Assembly: GCA_037444625.1 (NCBI GenBank)
Contig: JBBIMA010000004.1
Span: forward strand, 1-64,000
DNA length: 64,000 bases
Direction: 5' to 3'
From: DTHT01 sp037444625
GTDB taxonomy: Bacteria; Acidobacteriota; Terriglobia; Bryobacterales; Bryobacteraceae
The translations under genes were made by a program, and so were the position numbers. Within the stretch, counting starts at the first letter, position 1; the number at the start of each line of letters is the position of its first letter. Below the pieces are notes generated by a model, which was given only the letters and a program-made list of their open reading frames with translations, ran no database searches and was not told where the DNA came from. Below, one piece after another: positions 35,584 through 45,448 of this stretch.

Positions 35584-36048
35584 ATGCCGGCTCGAGCGCC
35601 TTACTATCCGATCTTCCTGGACCTGCGGGAGAAGCCCGTGCTGGTGGTGGGCGCCGGCGCGGTGGCCTTGCGCAAGACGCGGGGGCTGCTGGAGGCGGGA
35701 GCGCGGGTCACGGTGGTGGCGCCCCGCTGGAGGCGGGAGTTCGAGTCGCTCCCCGTGCGCCTGGCGCGGCGGCGTTTCCGGGCCTCGGATCTGCGCGGCG
35801 CCTGCCTGGCGTTCACCGCCACCGACGACCGCCGCGTGAACCGGCGCGTCGCTCTGGAGGCCAGGCGCCTGGGCATTCCGGTCAACGTGGCCGACGCGCC
35901 GGCCGAGTGCGACTTCCTGGTCCCCGCGCGGGTACGCTCGGGAGCGCTGCAACTGGCGATCTCGACCGGAGGGCGCAATCCGCGGCTGGCCGCCGAGCTG
36001 CGGCGCAAACTCGAGGCGGTGCTGAGCGAGCCGGGCGGCGGAAGCTAA
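35584..36048 (+). CDS. Precorrin-2 dehydrogenase / sirohydrochlorin ferrochelatase, N-terminal (CysG-B/Met8) type
   Basis: Siroheme synthesis: NAD-dependent oxidation of precorrin-2. The 154-residue protein consists of the Rossmann domain only: PVLVVGAGAVALRKTRGLLEAGARVTVVAP, TATDDRRVNRRVALEAR, VNVADAPAECDFLVPA and the GGRNPRLAAELRRKLE helix. It is shorter than Met8 or CysG, and lacks the C-terminal helical part, resembling SirC. It is divergent from der. No other siroheme genes lie nearby. Confidence 0.8.
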   Translation: MPARAPYYPIFLDLREKPVLVVGAGAVALRKTRGLLEAGARVTVVAPRWRREFESLPVRLARRRFRASDLRGACLAFTATDDRRVNRRVALEARRLGIPVNVADAPAECDFLVPARVRSGALQLAISTGGRNPRLAAELRRKLEAVLSEPGGGS

Positions 36049-36054
36049 GGACGC

Positions 36055-36651
36055 TCACGGGCGATCGCCCGAGGGCGAGGGGGGCCGGGCCTCCTCGCCG
36101 GCGCCGGCCAGTCCGCCGGTGATCAGCTTGTAAAGGACCCGGTTCTCAGGGACCTTGGACTCGACGAAATCCACGCCCTCGGCTGTGATGGCCAGCTCCC
36201 CGCTGTCGCCCCGGTAAACGAGGTTCTTCTGCTTGAGGTACCAGGTGGTGAACTCCAAGTGCTCGCGGGGGATGGACATGAGGGCTTCCAGATCGAGCAT
36301 GGAGAGCGAGGGTGCCTCCGGGTTGGTGCGCCGGCGGTTGTACAGCAGGCAGAGGATGCCCAGGCGGCGGTTGGCCTCGGCCTCGACGCCCACCACGAAT
36401 TCCCGCATCTCGAAGACGGGCAAGGGCTGGAGGCGCTGCGCCTGGTACTTGGCGTTGTAAGCGGCGCGGCGCTCGGGATCGGAGAGCACCTGATAGGCCC
36501 GCTGGAGCAGCAGGAAACGCTCGCGATCGCCGGTGGCGGGATTGTCGGGATGGTAGCGGGCGGCGAGCATGCGGTAGACGCGCTGGATGGTTTGCGGTTC
36601 GGCGTTGGGGCTGATTTGGAGCAGCTCGTAGAAATCTACGAAATCTTCCAT
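36055..36651 (-). CDS. J-domain protein with C-terminal winged-helix-like region
   Basis: The 198-residue protein starts with a J domain: DFYELLQISPNAE, the signature HPD in ARYHPDNP, and AYQVLSDPERRAAYNAKY. J domains stimulate DnaK ATPase. The remaining ~125 residues (REFVVGVEAEANRRLGILCLL, FTTWYLKQKNLVYRGDSG, LAITAEGVDFVE) look like a winged-helix domain, so it may be a specialised co-chaperone. It has a good promoter at 36696-36724. Confidence 0.8.
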   Translation of the reverse strand: MEDFVDFYELLQISPNAEPQTIQRVYRMLAARYHPDNPATGDRERFLLLQRAYQVLSDPERRAAYNAKYQAQRLQPLPVFEMREFVVGVEAEANRRLGILCLLYNRRRTNPEAPSLSMLDLEALMSIPREHLEFTTWYLKQKNLVYRGDSGELAITAEGVDFVESKVPENRVLYKLITGGLAGAGEEARPPSPSGDRP

Positions 36652-36695
36652 AAGGGAAGGGCGCCGGCGGCCGGGGCGCCGCGGGCACTCCCTGA

Positions 36696-36724
36696 GTTAT
36701 AGCACGCGGCCCGGCGGGGGGCAA
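36696..36724 (-). promoter_or_regulatory. Sigma-70 promoter for the J-domain gene
   Basis: On the minus strand, TTGCCC (36724-36719) and TATAAC (36701-36696) with a 17-bp spacer; the leader is about 40 nt. Confidence 0.55.
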
Positions 36725-36762
36725 AGCGGGGAGGCGTCGGCTGGGGCGGGGATGCAAGAAAG

Positions 36763-37128
36763 TTGTTTGCACGGGGGGCGATCTGTGGTAGAAAAGGATA
36801 TAGAGATATCAAGATCCGATTATCTCTGATCCGGCCATGCGCTCCGGCGACACGAAGGACTGGTTCCCCCCGGCCTCCCGGCTGCGCACGGCCCCCGTCT
36901 CGGTCGAGTTCGCCCCTCCCCGCCGCAATCCCCATGTGCGACACCGGCATCCGCGCGGTGCCGACCGTGATCGTGCTCCTTTCCTCCCTGGACGGGGAGG
37001 GGCCTCAGGCACCGGCTGCCGGATTCCGGCGCAGGTCGCCTGGTCTGGAAGCCGGAGGTGGCGCACCCACCTGGGTCGAATGCCTGGATCCCTCGCCTAC
37101 CCCCCTTAACCCAGGCATTTTCACCTCC
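36763..37128 (+). ncRNA. Candidate structured non-coding RNA
   Basis: The 643-bp space 36652-37294 has no convincing gene. A promoter-like TTGCAC-16-TAGAAA with extended TGG (36766-36793) is followed at the expected start by an AGAGATA/TATCTCT dyad (36802-36827). Further on are CCTCCC/GGGAGG near 36984, and a two-part stem: GGAGGTG (37054-37060) with CACCTCC (37122-37128) around AATGCCTGG (37079-37087) with CCAGGCATT (37111-37119). The length and nested pairing suggest an abundant RNA such as 6S, but no family signature was recognised. The rest of the gap (37129-37294) shows only the Shine-Dalgarno site for the next gene. Confidence 0.35.
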
Positions 37129-37739
37129 TAGCTACTCCGACCCCGCCGTGGGCGGGCGTCTCGAGCCGGCTCGGTTCGAGGCCCCGCCCAGGCGCCGGCC
37201 GCAGGGCCAGGCGGCCCGCGCCGGTCCGGACCGGCTCGGGCGAAAGTCAACGCGGTTCAAGCAGGCAACCATGTAGATTGCCAGGAGCTCGCGCATGGAG
37301 GCGCACGCCGCCGCCCCGCCCCCCTGTTTCGAGATCACGCTGGACAATCTTTTCGAATTTCCCCAAGGCCGCCGGGTGCTGAGCTGCATTCAGTGCGGGA
37401 TGTGCGCCGGCACCTGCCCCTACGGGGACGTGATGGACTACCCGCCGCGCCGGATCATCGCCATGCTGCGCGCCGGGCTGCTGGAGAAGGTTTTCCAAAG
37501 CGACGGCCTGCTGGCCTGCGTGGCTTGCTACGCCTGCATGGCCAAGTGCCCGCGGGACATCCGGCTGACGGAAGTGCTGCTGCCGCTGGTCAAGGAGCAG
37601 GTCTTTCTGAATCTGCCGGAGACCCCGGCCGAGTTGCATCGCGCCTTGGAGAACACGTTGCGTTACGGCAACCCGGCGGGCGAAGCCGCTCTGCCGGGCG
37701 TCTTGGAGCTGATCGCGGAGGCGCCGGCCGGCCGGGCGC

Positions 37740-40175
<2,436 letters not shown>

Positions 40176-40203
40176 CTAGCCCTCGTCAGCTCCTGCCGGA
40201 GCG

Positions 40204-41322
40204 TCAAATGCGCATGGGCATGAGAACATAGCGGTAACGATAGCCGTCCTCCTCTTGCTCAGCCGGGCACATCTCGGCCGCGCTATGCGGGTCCTTCAGG
40301 GCCAACTGGAGCCGCTCGGAAGTAGTGGCCCGCAGGAAGTCCAGAATGTAGTTTGCGTTGAAGCCGATCTCGAACGTAGGCCCGTCGTAGTCAGCCGGGA
40401 CTGCTTCTTCGCTCTCTCCGGCCTCGGCAGCCGACGAATAGAATCGGACCTCACCCTGCTCGAGCTGGACCCGCATGGCACGCGAGCGCTCGTCGGCAAA
40501 CTGTGCGACCCGCTCGATAGCCGCACGCACCTCATCTCGGTTGAGCGCTAGTGTGATCTTGGATTCCCTCGGCAGGACACGCTCATAGTCGGGGAAGCTC
40601 CCGGTGAGCTTCCGTGCGATGAGCATGCGATCCGCAAGCTCGAAGAACAGGTGGTTTTCCTCCGCGGCGACTCGCACCATCACCCCCGGGGCCGTATCCT
40701 GCCCCAGCCTCAGAAGCTCGCTCATGGCCTTCCTCGGAAGCAGAGCCCGGAATGGGCCGGTTAAACCGGCGATCTCCCGCATTACCTCCACATGAGCCAA
40801 CCGGTGGCCATCGGTGGAGACCATCGTGGCGCCCCCACGGTCGAGCAGCAGGAGTCCGCCATTGAGGGTGAACCGTGACTCCTCGGTCGAGATGGCAAAG
40901 ATCGTCCTGGCGATCATCCCGGTGAGCGTATGCATCGGGATCTCAGCCAGCGCAGCCGGCATGGAGGGTAGCTCGGGGAAGCTTTCCCGGGACATCCCCG
41001 CAATTCGTGTCCTGGAGCGGCCACAACTGACCGCAGCCCAGTAGTTCTCAAGGAACTTAAAGCTGATGTCCACATCCGGCAGCAGCCTTACGTAGTCCAG
41101 TAGCCGGCGAGCAGGGAGAGTGCCGGCTCCCTGCTTGGCAACGGCAGCCGGACACGAGCAGCGGATACCCAACTCGAGGTCAGTGGTAGTGAGAACAACC
41201 CGGTCCGCTTGAGCTTCGATAAGGACATTCGAGAGGACCGGTATGGTCGTACGCTTCTCGACCACCCCCTGCGTCAGGCTCAGCTCTCTTACCAGGTCTG
41301 CCTTCCTGATGGTGAACTCCAT
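40204..41322 (-). CDS. dnaN: DNA polymerase III beta sliding clamp
   Basis: The ring clamp that tethers the replicative polymerase. The 372-residue product starts MEFTIRKADLVRELSLTQGVV and contains IPVLSNVLIEA, TTDLELGIR, MVSTDGHRLAHV, FPDYERVLPR and the typical end YRYVLMPMRI. The ATG at 41322 has CGGAG 6 nt upstream, and is preferred to a frame extension of six residues. dnaN and dnaA look distinctly less GC-rich than their neighbours. Confidence 0.96.
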   Translation of the reverse strand: MEFTIRKADLVRELSLTQGVVEKRTTIPVLSNVLIEAQADRVVLTTTDLELGIRCSCPAAVAKQGAGTLPARRLLDYVRLLPDVDISFKFLENYWAAVSCGRSRTRIAGMSRESFPELPSMPAALAEIPMHTLTGMIARTIFAISTEESRFTLNGGLLLLDRGGATMVSTDGHRLAHVEVMREIAGLTGPFRALLPRKAMSELLRLGQDTAPGVMVRVAAEENHLFFELADRMLIARKLTGSFPDYERVLPRESKITLALNRDEVRAAIERVAQFADERSRAMRVQLEQGEVRFYSSAAEAGESEEAVPADYDGPTFEIGFNANYILDFLRATTSERLQLALKDPHSAAEMCPAEQEEDGYRYRYVLMPMRI

Positions 41323-41340
41323 GGGCTGCTCCGTGAGCAC

Positions 41341-41563
41341 TGATCTGTGAGAGTAGCTCTCTTAAGATAGCAGATCACAGACCGTAATCGTAGGGCTGTT
41401 GACGGTGTGCAACTCTCCCTAAATTGTAGCAAATCTAATAGCTTAGTGCGTGGAGGGACGGTGGAAGGTGCTGTGAGCCCGCTGTGGATTCCACGAAGCC
41501 GTCGGCTTGGAGTGAGCCGGGCGGGGCCGTGTCCTGCGCCGTGCTGTGGAGGCCGGCCCAGGG
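41341..41563. other. dnaA-dnaN intergenic region with AT-rich element (candidate unwinding site)
   Basis: An AT-rich patch at 41421-41446 stands out in this GC-rich genome. TGTGG motifs recur at 41483-41491 (TGTGGATTC), 41545 and 41587-41595 (TGTGGATGA, 8/9 to a DnaA box, inside the dnaA 3' end). TCTGTGA and TCACAGA form a dyad near 41344-41391. The set looks like a duplex-unwinding element with DnaA boxes, the downstream half of a bipartite oriC. Confidence 0.45.
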
Positions 41564-42877
41564 TCAATGTAGTGACTCGCTTAGGCTGTGGATGAGCCTG
41601 TTGAGCTCGGGGCTGTATTGCCGTTGGCGTTCGATCTTGCGGATGGAGTAGAGCACTGTGGTGTGGTGCTTGCCGCCGAAGGCCCGGCCGATCTCCGGTA
41701 GAGAGGCCGAGGTCAGTTCCTTAGCTAGGTACATGGCGATCTGGCGCGGGTAGGTAATGTTGTGGCTGTTGGTCTTGACCTTGAGCTGTGCGGGCTGCAG
41801 CTCAAACTTGGCGGCGACTGCCTTGAGGATGCTTTCGATTGTGATGCGCTGCTCATGGTTGGGTAGCGGGCCCTTAAGCGCCTGCTGGGCCAGGCAGAGG
41901 CTGATGGGTGCACCGGTGAGGGAGGCATGAGCGAGCACACGGGTAAGGGCGCCTTCGAGTTCCCGGACACTAGTGTGCACGCGGGTGGCTATGAAGATGC
42001 GCACGTCCTCCGGCAGCTCGATCCCCTCAGCCTCCGCCTTCCTATCGAGGATCGCCATCTTGGTTTCCAGGTCAGGCGGCTGGATGTCGGCCATGAGCCC
42101 CCATCCGAAGCGGGAGCGAAGGCGGTCTACCAAGCCTGGGATATCCTTGGGCGGCGAGTCGCTGGTCATGACGATTTGCTTCTCCGCAGCGTACAGCTCG
42201 TTGAAGGTATGGAAGAACTCCTCTTGCGTAGCCTCCTTACCGGCCAGGATGTGGATGTCGTCCACAAGCAGGACGTCCACTTTCCGGTAGGCCTCTCGGA
42301 AAGCTTGCATGCGCTGCTGGCGGATGCAGCGGATCATATCGTTCATGAAGCGTTCGCTAGGGGTGTAGAGGACACGCAGCCCCCGGTGCTGCTCGATGAG
42401 AGCATGGCCCACGGCATGGATCAGGTGGGTTTTACCCAGTCCCACACCAGCGTGGATAAACAGAGGGTTGTACGTGCGGCCCGGGCGGTCCGCTACTGCC
42501 CTGGCTGCCGCATGGGCAAACTGGTTGGACGAGCCGACGACGAAGTTGCCGAATGTGAACCGCGGATTGAGTTGGCCGGCGACATCCATGGGACCCGACT
42601 CATGATTGCCGTTACCGGCTGCCTCGCCAGGCCCGCATGGGGAGGACCGGACGGTGTAGCAGACCTGGCGGAAGGGGAGCTTCAGCTCCCGGATGGCACT
42701 CTGGATGAGCGAAGAGTACTCCTGCTCGACGTATTGCTTGGCGGCTTCGCTGGGCACAGAGACCCAGAGCGTATCGCCGTCCTCGGAATCCAGCCGGGTG
42801 TCCGCGAACCAGTTCTGGAAGCTCTCTGCGGTCAGCTTGGTGCTGAGTTTGGCTTTGACGGTGTCCCACACGCTCAT
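41564..42877 (-). CDS. dnaA: Chromosomal replication initiator protein DnaA
   Basis: DnaA binds 9-mer boxes at oriC and melts the origin. The 437-residue protein has domain I (MSVWDTVKAKLSTKL, FQNWFADTRL), a short linker, the AAA+ domain (FTFGNFVVGSSNQFAHAAA, HAGVGLGKTHL, VDVLLVDDIHIL, GLVDRLRSRFGWGL) and the DNA-binding domain IV with ALPEIGRAFGG-like and GKHHTTVLYSIRKIE signature. The linker (domain II) is short. It heads the dnaA-dnaN-gyrB block and has a DnaA-box dyad just upstream. Confidence 0.97.
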   Translation of the reverse strand: MSVWDTVKAKLSTKLTAESFQNWFADTRLDSEDGDTLWVSVPSEAAKQYVEQEYSSLIQSAIRELKLPFRQVCYTVRSSPCGPGEAAGNGNHESGPMDVAGQLNPRFTFGNFVVGSSNQFAHAAARAVADRPGRTYNPLFIHAGVGLGKTHLIHAVGHALIEQHRGLRVLYTPSERFMNDMIRCIRQQRMQAFREAYRKVDVLLVDDIHILAGKEATQEEFFHTFNELYAAEKQIVMTSDSPPKDIPGLVDRLRSRFGWGLMADIQPPDLETKMAILDRKAEAEGIELPEDVRIFIATRVHTSVRELEGALTRVLAHASLTGAPISLCLAQQALKGPLPNHEQRITIESILKAVAAKFELQPAQLKVKTNSHNITYPRQIAMYLAKELTSASLPEIGRAFGGKHHTTVLYSIRKIERQRQYSPELNRLIHSLSESLH

Positions 42878-42909
42878 GTCCTATAGCACCTGCCCACACA
42901 ACCGGCGTC

Positions 42910-42945
42910 TGATTTCCACAGGTTTTCCAGAGCCGGTGGAAATCA
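42910..42945. repeat. Perfect 10-bp inverted repeat carrying DnaA boxes
   Basis: TGATTTCCAC at 42910-42919 and GTGGAAATCA at 42936-42945 are exact reverse complements, 16 bp apart, and hold opposed DnaA-box-like sequences; TTTTCCAGA (42923-42931) lies in the spacer. It sits 33-68 bp upstream of the dnaA start, the place expected for autoregulation. Confidence 0.6.
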
Positions 42946-43119
42946 CCGGGTACCAGTTCGGCTGTCGGGGTTTTGAGCCAGACGAAAACAAGGCGCAACG
43001 CCGGACGCCTTGGCCTCACCCGAGCAGTGCGGAAGCAAAAGTCTAGCACAGAGAGGGCGGGCGGCGCGGAAAAAATTTGAGGCAGAACCGCTTGCTGATC
43101 AAGCAGTTGGGTGCGGCGG

Positions 43120-43135
43120 CTCGAAACGTTTCGAG
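43120..43135. repeat. Perfect 16-bp palindrome near the origin
   Basis: CTCGAAACGTTTCGAG is its own reverse complement. It does not match parS, which has a CACGTG-type centre. It may be a binding site for an unknown origin- or promoter-associated dimeric protein. Confidence 0.45.
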
Positions 43136-43222
43136 TCTGTCTTGTCGCCTTCGGCGGGGGCCGGACTATGCCTGCCTCCGCCCAACCGGATGGGCCGGCC
43201 CGGAACCGCTCCCCGAGAGGGC

Positions 43223-43250
43223 TTGACACTGCTGAGGGCCGCAATAGAAT
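43223..43250 (+). promoter_or_regulatory. Sigma-70 promoter for the 49-residue gene
   Basis: A perfect TTGACA (43223-43228) and TAGAAT (43245-43250) with a 16-bp spacer. Transcription would start near 43257, 12 nt before the ATG. Confidence 0.65.
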
Positions 43251-43268
43251 AAGGGTAACCCCGTCTTT

Positions 43269-43418
43269 ATGGAACCTGCTTGCCGGCACTTGAGGACAGA
43301 GGTCATCGCCCGCCGGGACGGTGTGGATTACCTCCGCTGCCTGGACTGCCACCAAATCCTGGAAGAGGAAGACCTGGAGCCCACCCCGAGCTTCGAGGAT
43401 GAGGAAGCGGCTCGCTGA
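43269..43418 (+). CDS. 49-residue zinc-ribbon-like protein beside the origin
   Basis: ATG 43269 to TGA 43416-43418 encodes 49 residues. C5-x-H7 near the N-terminus and C24-x2-C27-H28 form a possible zinc knuckle; the C-terminal half is strongly acidic (EEEDLEPTPSFEDEEAAR). It has its own near-consensus promoter, transcribed away from dnaA. No family was recognised. A zinc-binding regulatory or origin-associated role is only inference. Confidence 0.55.
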   Translation: MEPACRHLRTEVIARRDGVDYLRCLDCHQILEEEDLEPTPSFEDEEAAR

Positions 43419-43469
43419 GGCGCTCCCACCGGCCCAAGCAGGGGAGCAGGGTCGTTCCACAGGACCGGT

Positions 43470-44393
43470 TCACCGCCCGGCATCGCCTACGAGCCGGGCC
43501 AGCCTCGCATCGAGACCCTCGTAGCTGATCCGGCCCGGATGGTAGAGGCGGACCAAGCCCTGGCGATCCACCAGGACCAGAGTGGGCGTCGTACTGGCCC
43601 CGTAGACCCTGAAGTTCTCCTCGCTCAGCGGCACCGCCGCATCCGGCAACGCTCGGTACTGGCGCCGCCACACCTGTAGGATGTAGTCCGACTCCTCGGA
43701 GGGGCCTGCCTCCTTACCGGCGGCGACGTAGCCGTAGCGCTGGGTCGGAGCAATCAGCACCAGGCCGCGCGTGCCGTACTTCTCAAGAATCCTGGCCAGG
43801 ATGGGCGCCTGCTCCTTGCAGTCACGGCACCAGTGGGCCCAGAAGAACAGCAGCACCACGCGGCCCTTCCAGGCGGCTTGAGGGAGGGGATTGCCGGCCA
43901 GGCATGTGCCCATCTGAAGCGCTGGGGCCGGCGCGCCCTCGAGCGTCAGCAGGTTGATGTTCTTCTGGATCCGGGTGCGTATCGAGGTGTCCCGCCAGGC
44001 GGCCAGCTCGCCTTGCAGGAAGGACACCGCCTCCGCGCGCCGGCCGCCTGCGGCGAGCGCCTGTGCGTGGACCTCGATCGAGGCGCCCAGCGCGATCGGT
44101 AGATGGCGGTCCTGGTCCAAGGGCCGCGTCTTGAGCAGTTCGAGCGCCAGCCGCCGCGTCTCCTCCGCGTACTCATCCGCCTCCTGGTAGCGAGCCGCCG
44201 CCAGAGCGCCGCGGCCCAACCAGGAGAGTGCTTCCAGCATCTCGGCCGTGACGCCGTGCTCGGCCCGGTAATCGGCGACAGCCTTGCGGGCGGCGGCAAA
44301 ATCGTTTCGAGCCAGGGCGGAACGAACGTCTTGGATGACCCCTGCCGTCGCGCCCAGCACCGACAGCAGGACCCAGCCGGTCAAGCGGAGCAT
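43470..44393 (-). CDS. TlpA/thioredoxin-like protein with TPR-like N-terminus
   Basis: The 307-residue exported protein has a signal peptide (LTGWVLLSVLGATAG), about 100 residues of TPR-like helices (AARKAVADYRAEHG, AARYQEADEYAEETRRLALELL), then a thioredoxin domain with the redox pair in FFWAHWCRDCKEQAP and the cis-Pro loop STTPTLVLVDRQG. It probably reduces or oxidises thiols in the periplasm. No partner gene is obvious. Confidence 0.78.
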   Translation of the reverse strand: MLRLTGWVLLSVLGATAGVIQDVRSALARNDFAAARKAVADYRAEHGVTAEMLEALSWLGRGALAAARYQEADEYAEETRRLALELLKTRPLDQDRHLPIALGASIEVHAQALAAGGRRAEAVSFLQGELAAWRDTSIRTRIQKNINLLTLEGAPAPALQMGTCLAGNPLPQAAWKGRVVLLFFWAHWCRDCKEQAPILARILEKYGTRGLVLIAPTQRYGYVAAGKEAGPSEESDYILQVWRRQYRALPDAAVPLSEENFRVYGASTTPTLVLVDRQGLVRLYHPGRISYEGLDARLARLVGDAGR

Positions 44394-44407
44394 TTGTTCT
44401 CAGGATA

Positions 44408-45448
44408 TCAGCCCGCCGCCCGCTCGAGGAGAGCCTGGGTGTAGCGCAGGCTGGCCTCCAGATCCTCGCGCTCCCGCCGGGCGGCCGTCTCCTTGTCGGC
44501 CGGGGGCGGGGCGGTTCGGGGCGCACCGCGCTCGGCCAGCGCCAGGAAGCGGGCGAACTCCCAGGCGGGCATGCGCCGGTAGGCCTCCCAGAACTTCGGG
44601 TCGTAGCAAGCAAAGACGCGGGGGGCGGTCACGATGACCTCCAGCGAAAGCGTCTTGCCCGGGCAGAGCTGTAGGTAGCGGCGCACCCAATGCTCGATGC
44701 CCACATTGCCCTCCCCCATCCTGACCCAAGCCACGGCGACGCCCTCGGGAACCCGCCAGACGGCGCTATCGCGCAGGTGGCTTGTGAGGACGTAGGGCGC
44801 CAGGGTCTCCAGCGTCAGGTGCGGGTCTTCCAGGGCCCAGAGAGGATTGCCGGAGTCCAGGCAGGCTCCCACCCAGTCCGTGCCCGCTTCCTCGAGTAGC
44901 GCCTTCAGCTCGCGCGCCTGCATGTCTCCGGCGTGATTCTCGATGGCGATCTTGACCCCCGCCTTCTCGGCTTCCGGGCGCACGGCTTTCAGCACGCGGA
45001 CGGTGTTCTCGATGTGCGCCTCGATGCCCGGGGGCGCCGCCCGATCCGCCATGCCGCCCAGCACGGCGCGCGCGACGGGCGACCCCAGCAGGCGCGCCGC
45101 CCGGATCAACCGGGCGAGCTGCTGTTCGGCCGGGCCTTGCGAGGGGTCGAACATCTTCGAGCTGGGGCAGATCGAGCGCATCCCCACTTCCAGGCGCAGA
45201 TTGAGGCGCCGGGCGTGCTCGCCCACCCGCCGCAAGTGGCCTTCCTCGAAGGAGCCCAGGAAGCGCGGCTCGCTGAAGTGAACCACGGCGACCCGCCGGC
45301 GGGCGCAATAATCCAGCAGCTCAAACGCATCCCAACCCTGGGAACGCAAGCTGAACAGATCAATCCCCAGGGGCACGGGGCCGGCCTCCCGCACCGCAGC
45401 CGCGGCCGCCGCGCCCAAGAACTCCCGCCGGTCGAGCATCGCCCTCAC
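44408..45448 (-). CDS. Sugar phosphate isomerase/epimerase, TIM barrel with Tat-like signal
   Basis: The 346-residue protein has the twin-arginine start LDRREFLGAAAAAA and a xylose-isomerase-like barrel with likely metal ligands in KIAIENHAGD, ACLDSGNP and LSLEVIV. The ATG at 45448 overlaps the stop of the upstream gene (ATGA), so it is probably translationally coupled to the epimerase at 45445. It probably acts on sugars or sugar acids in the periplasm; the substrate is unknown. Confidence 0.75.
   Translation of the reverse strand: MRAMLDRREFLGAAAAAAVREAGPVPLGIDLFSLRSQGWDAFELLDYCARRRVAVVHFSEPRFLGSFEEGHLRRVGEHARRLNLRLEVGMRSICPSSKMFDPSQGPAEQQLARLIRAARLLGSPVARAVLGGMADRAAPPGIEAHIENTVRVLKAVRPEAEKAGVKIAIENHAGDMQARELKALLEEAGTDWVGACLDSGNPLWALEDPHLTLETLAPYVLTSHLRDSAVWRVPEGVAVAWVRMGEGNVGIEHWVRRYLQLCPGKTLSLEVIVTAPRVFACYDPKFWEAYRRMPAWEFARFLALAERGAPRTAPPPADKETAARREREDLEASLRYTQALLERAAG

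Larger units (their letters stand above)
42878..43268. other. Region upstream of dnaA with DnaA-box dyad and palindrome (candidate oriC half)
   Basis: This 391-bp stretch without genes separates divergent dnaA and the 49-residue gene. It contains DnaA-box-like 9-mers ATTTCCACA (42912-42920) and TTTTCCAGA (42923-42931), a perfect 10-bp inverted repeat (42910-42919 and 42936-42945), a short AT run near 43070, a TGATCA-centred dyad near 43090-43105, and a perfect 16-bp palindrome at 43120-43135. A promoter for the plus-strand gene lies at its right end. The position next to dnaA supports an origin. Confidence 0.5.

Noticed and set aside
37165..37200. tRNA T-loop-like GGTTCGA
   Set aside because: No matching acceptor, D or anticodon arms fold around it, and no 3' CCA-compatible end.
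43120..43135. parS site
   Set aside because: The palindrome centre is AACGTT, not the CACGTG-type core of parS, and no parAB genes are present.
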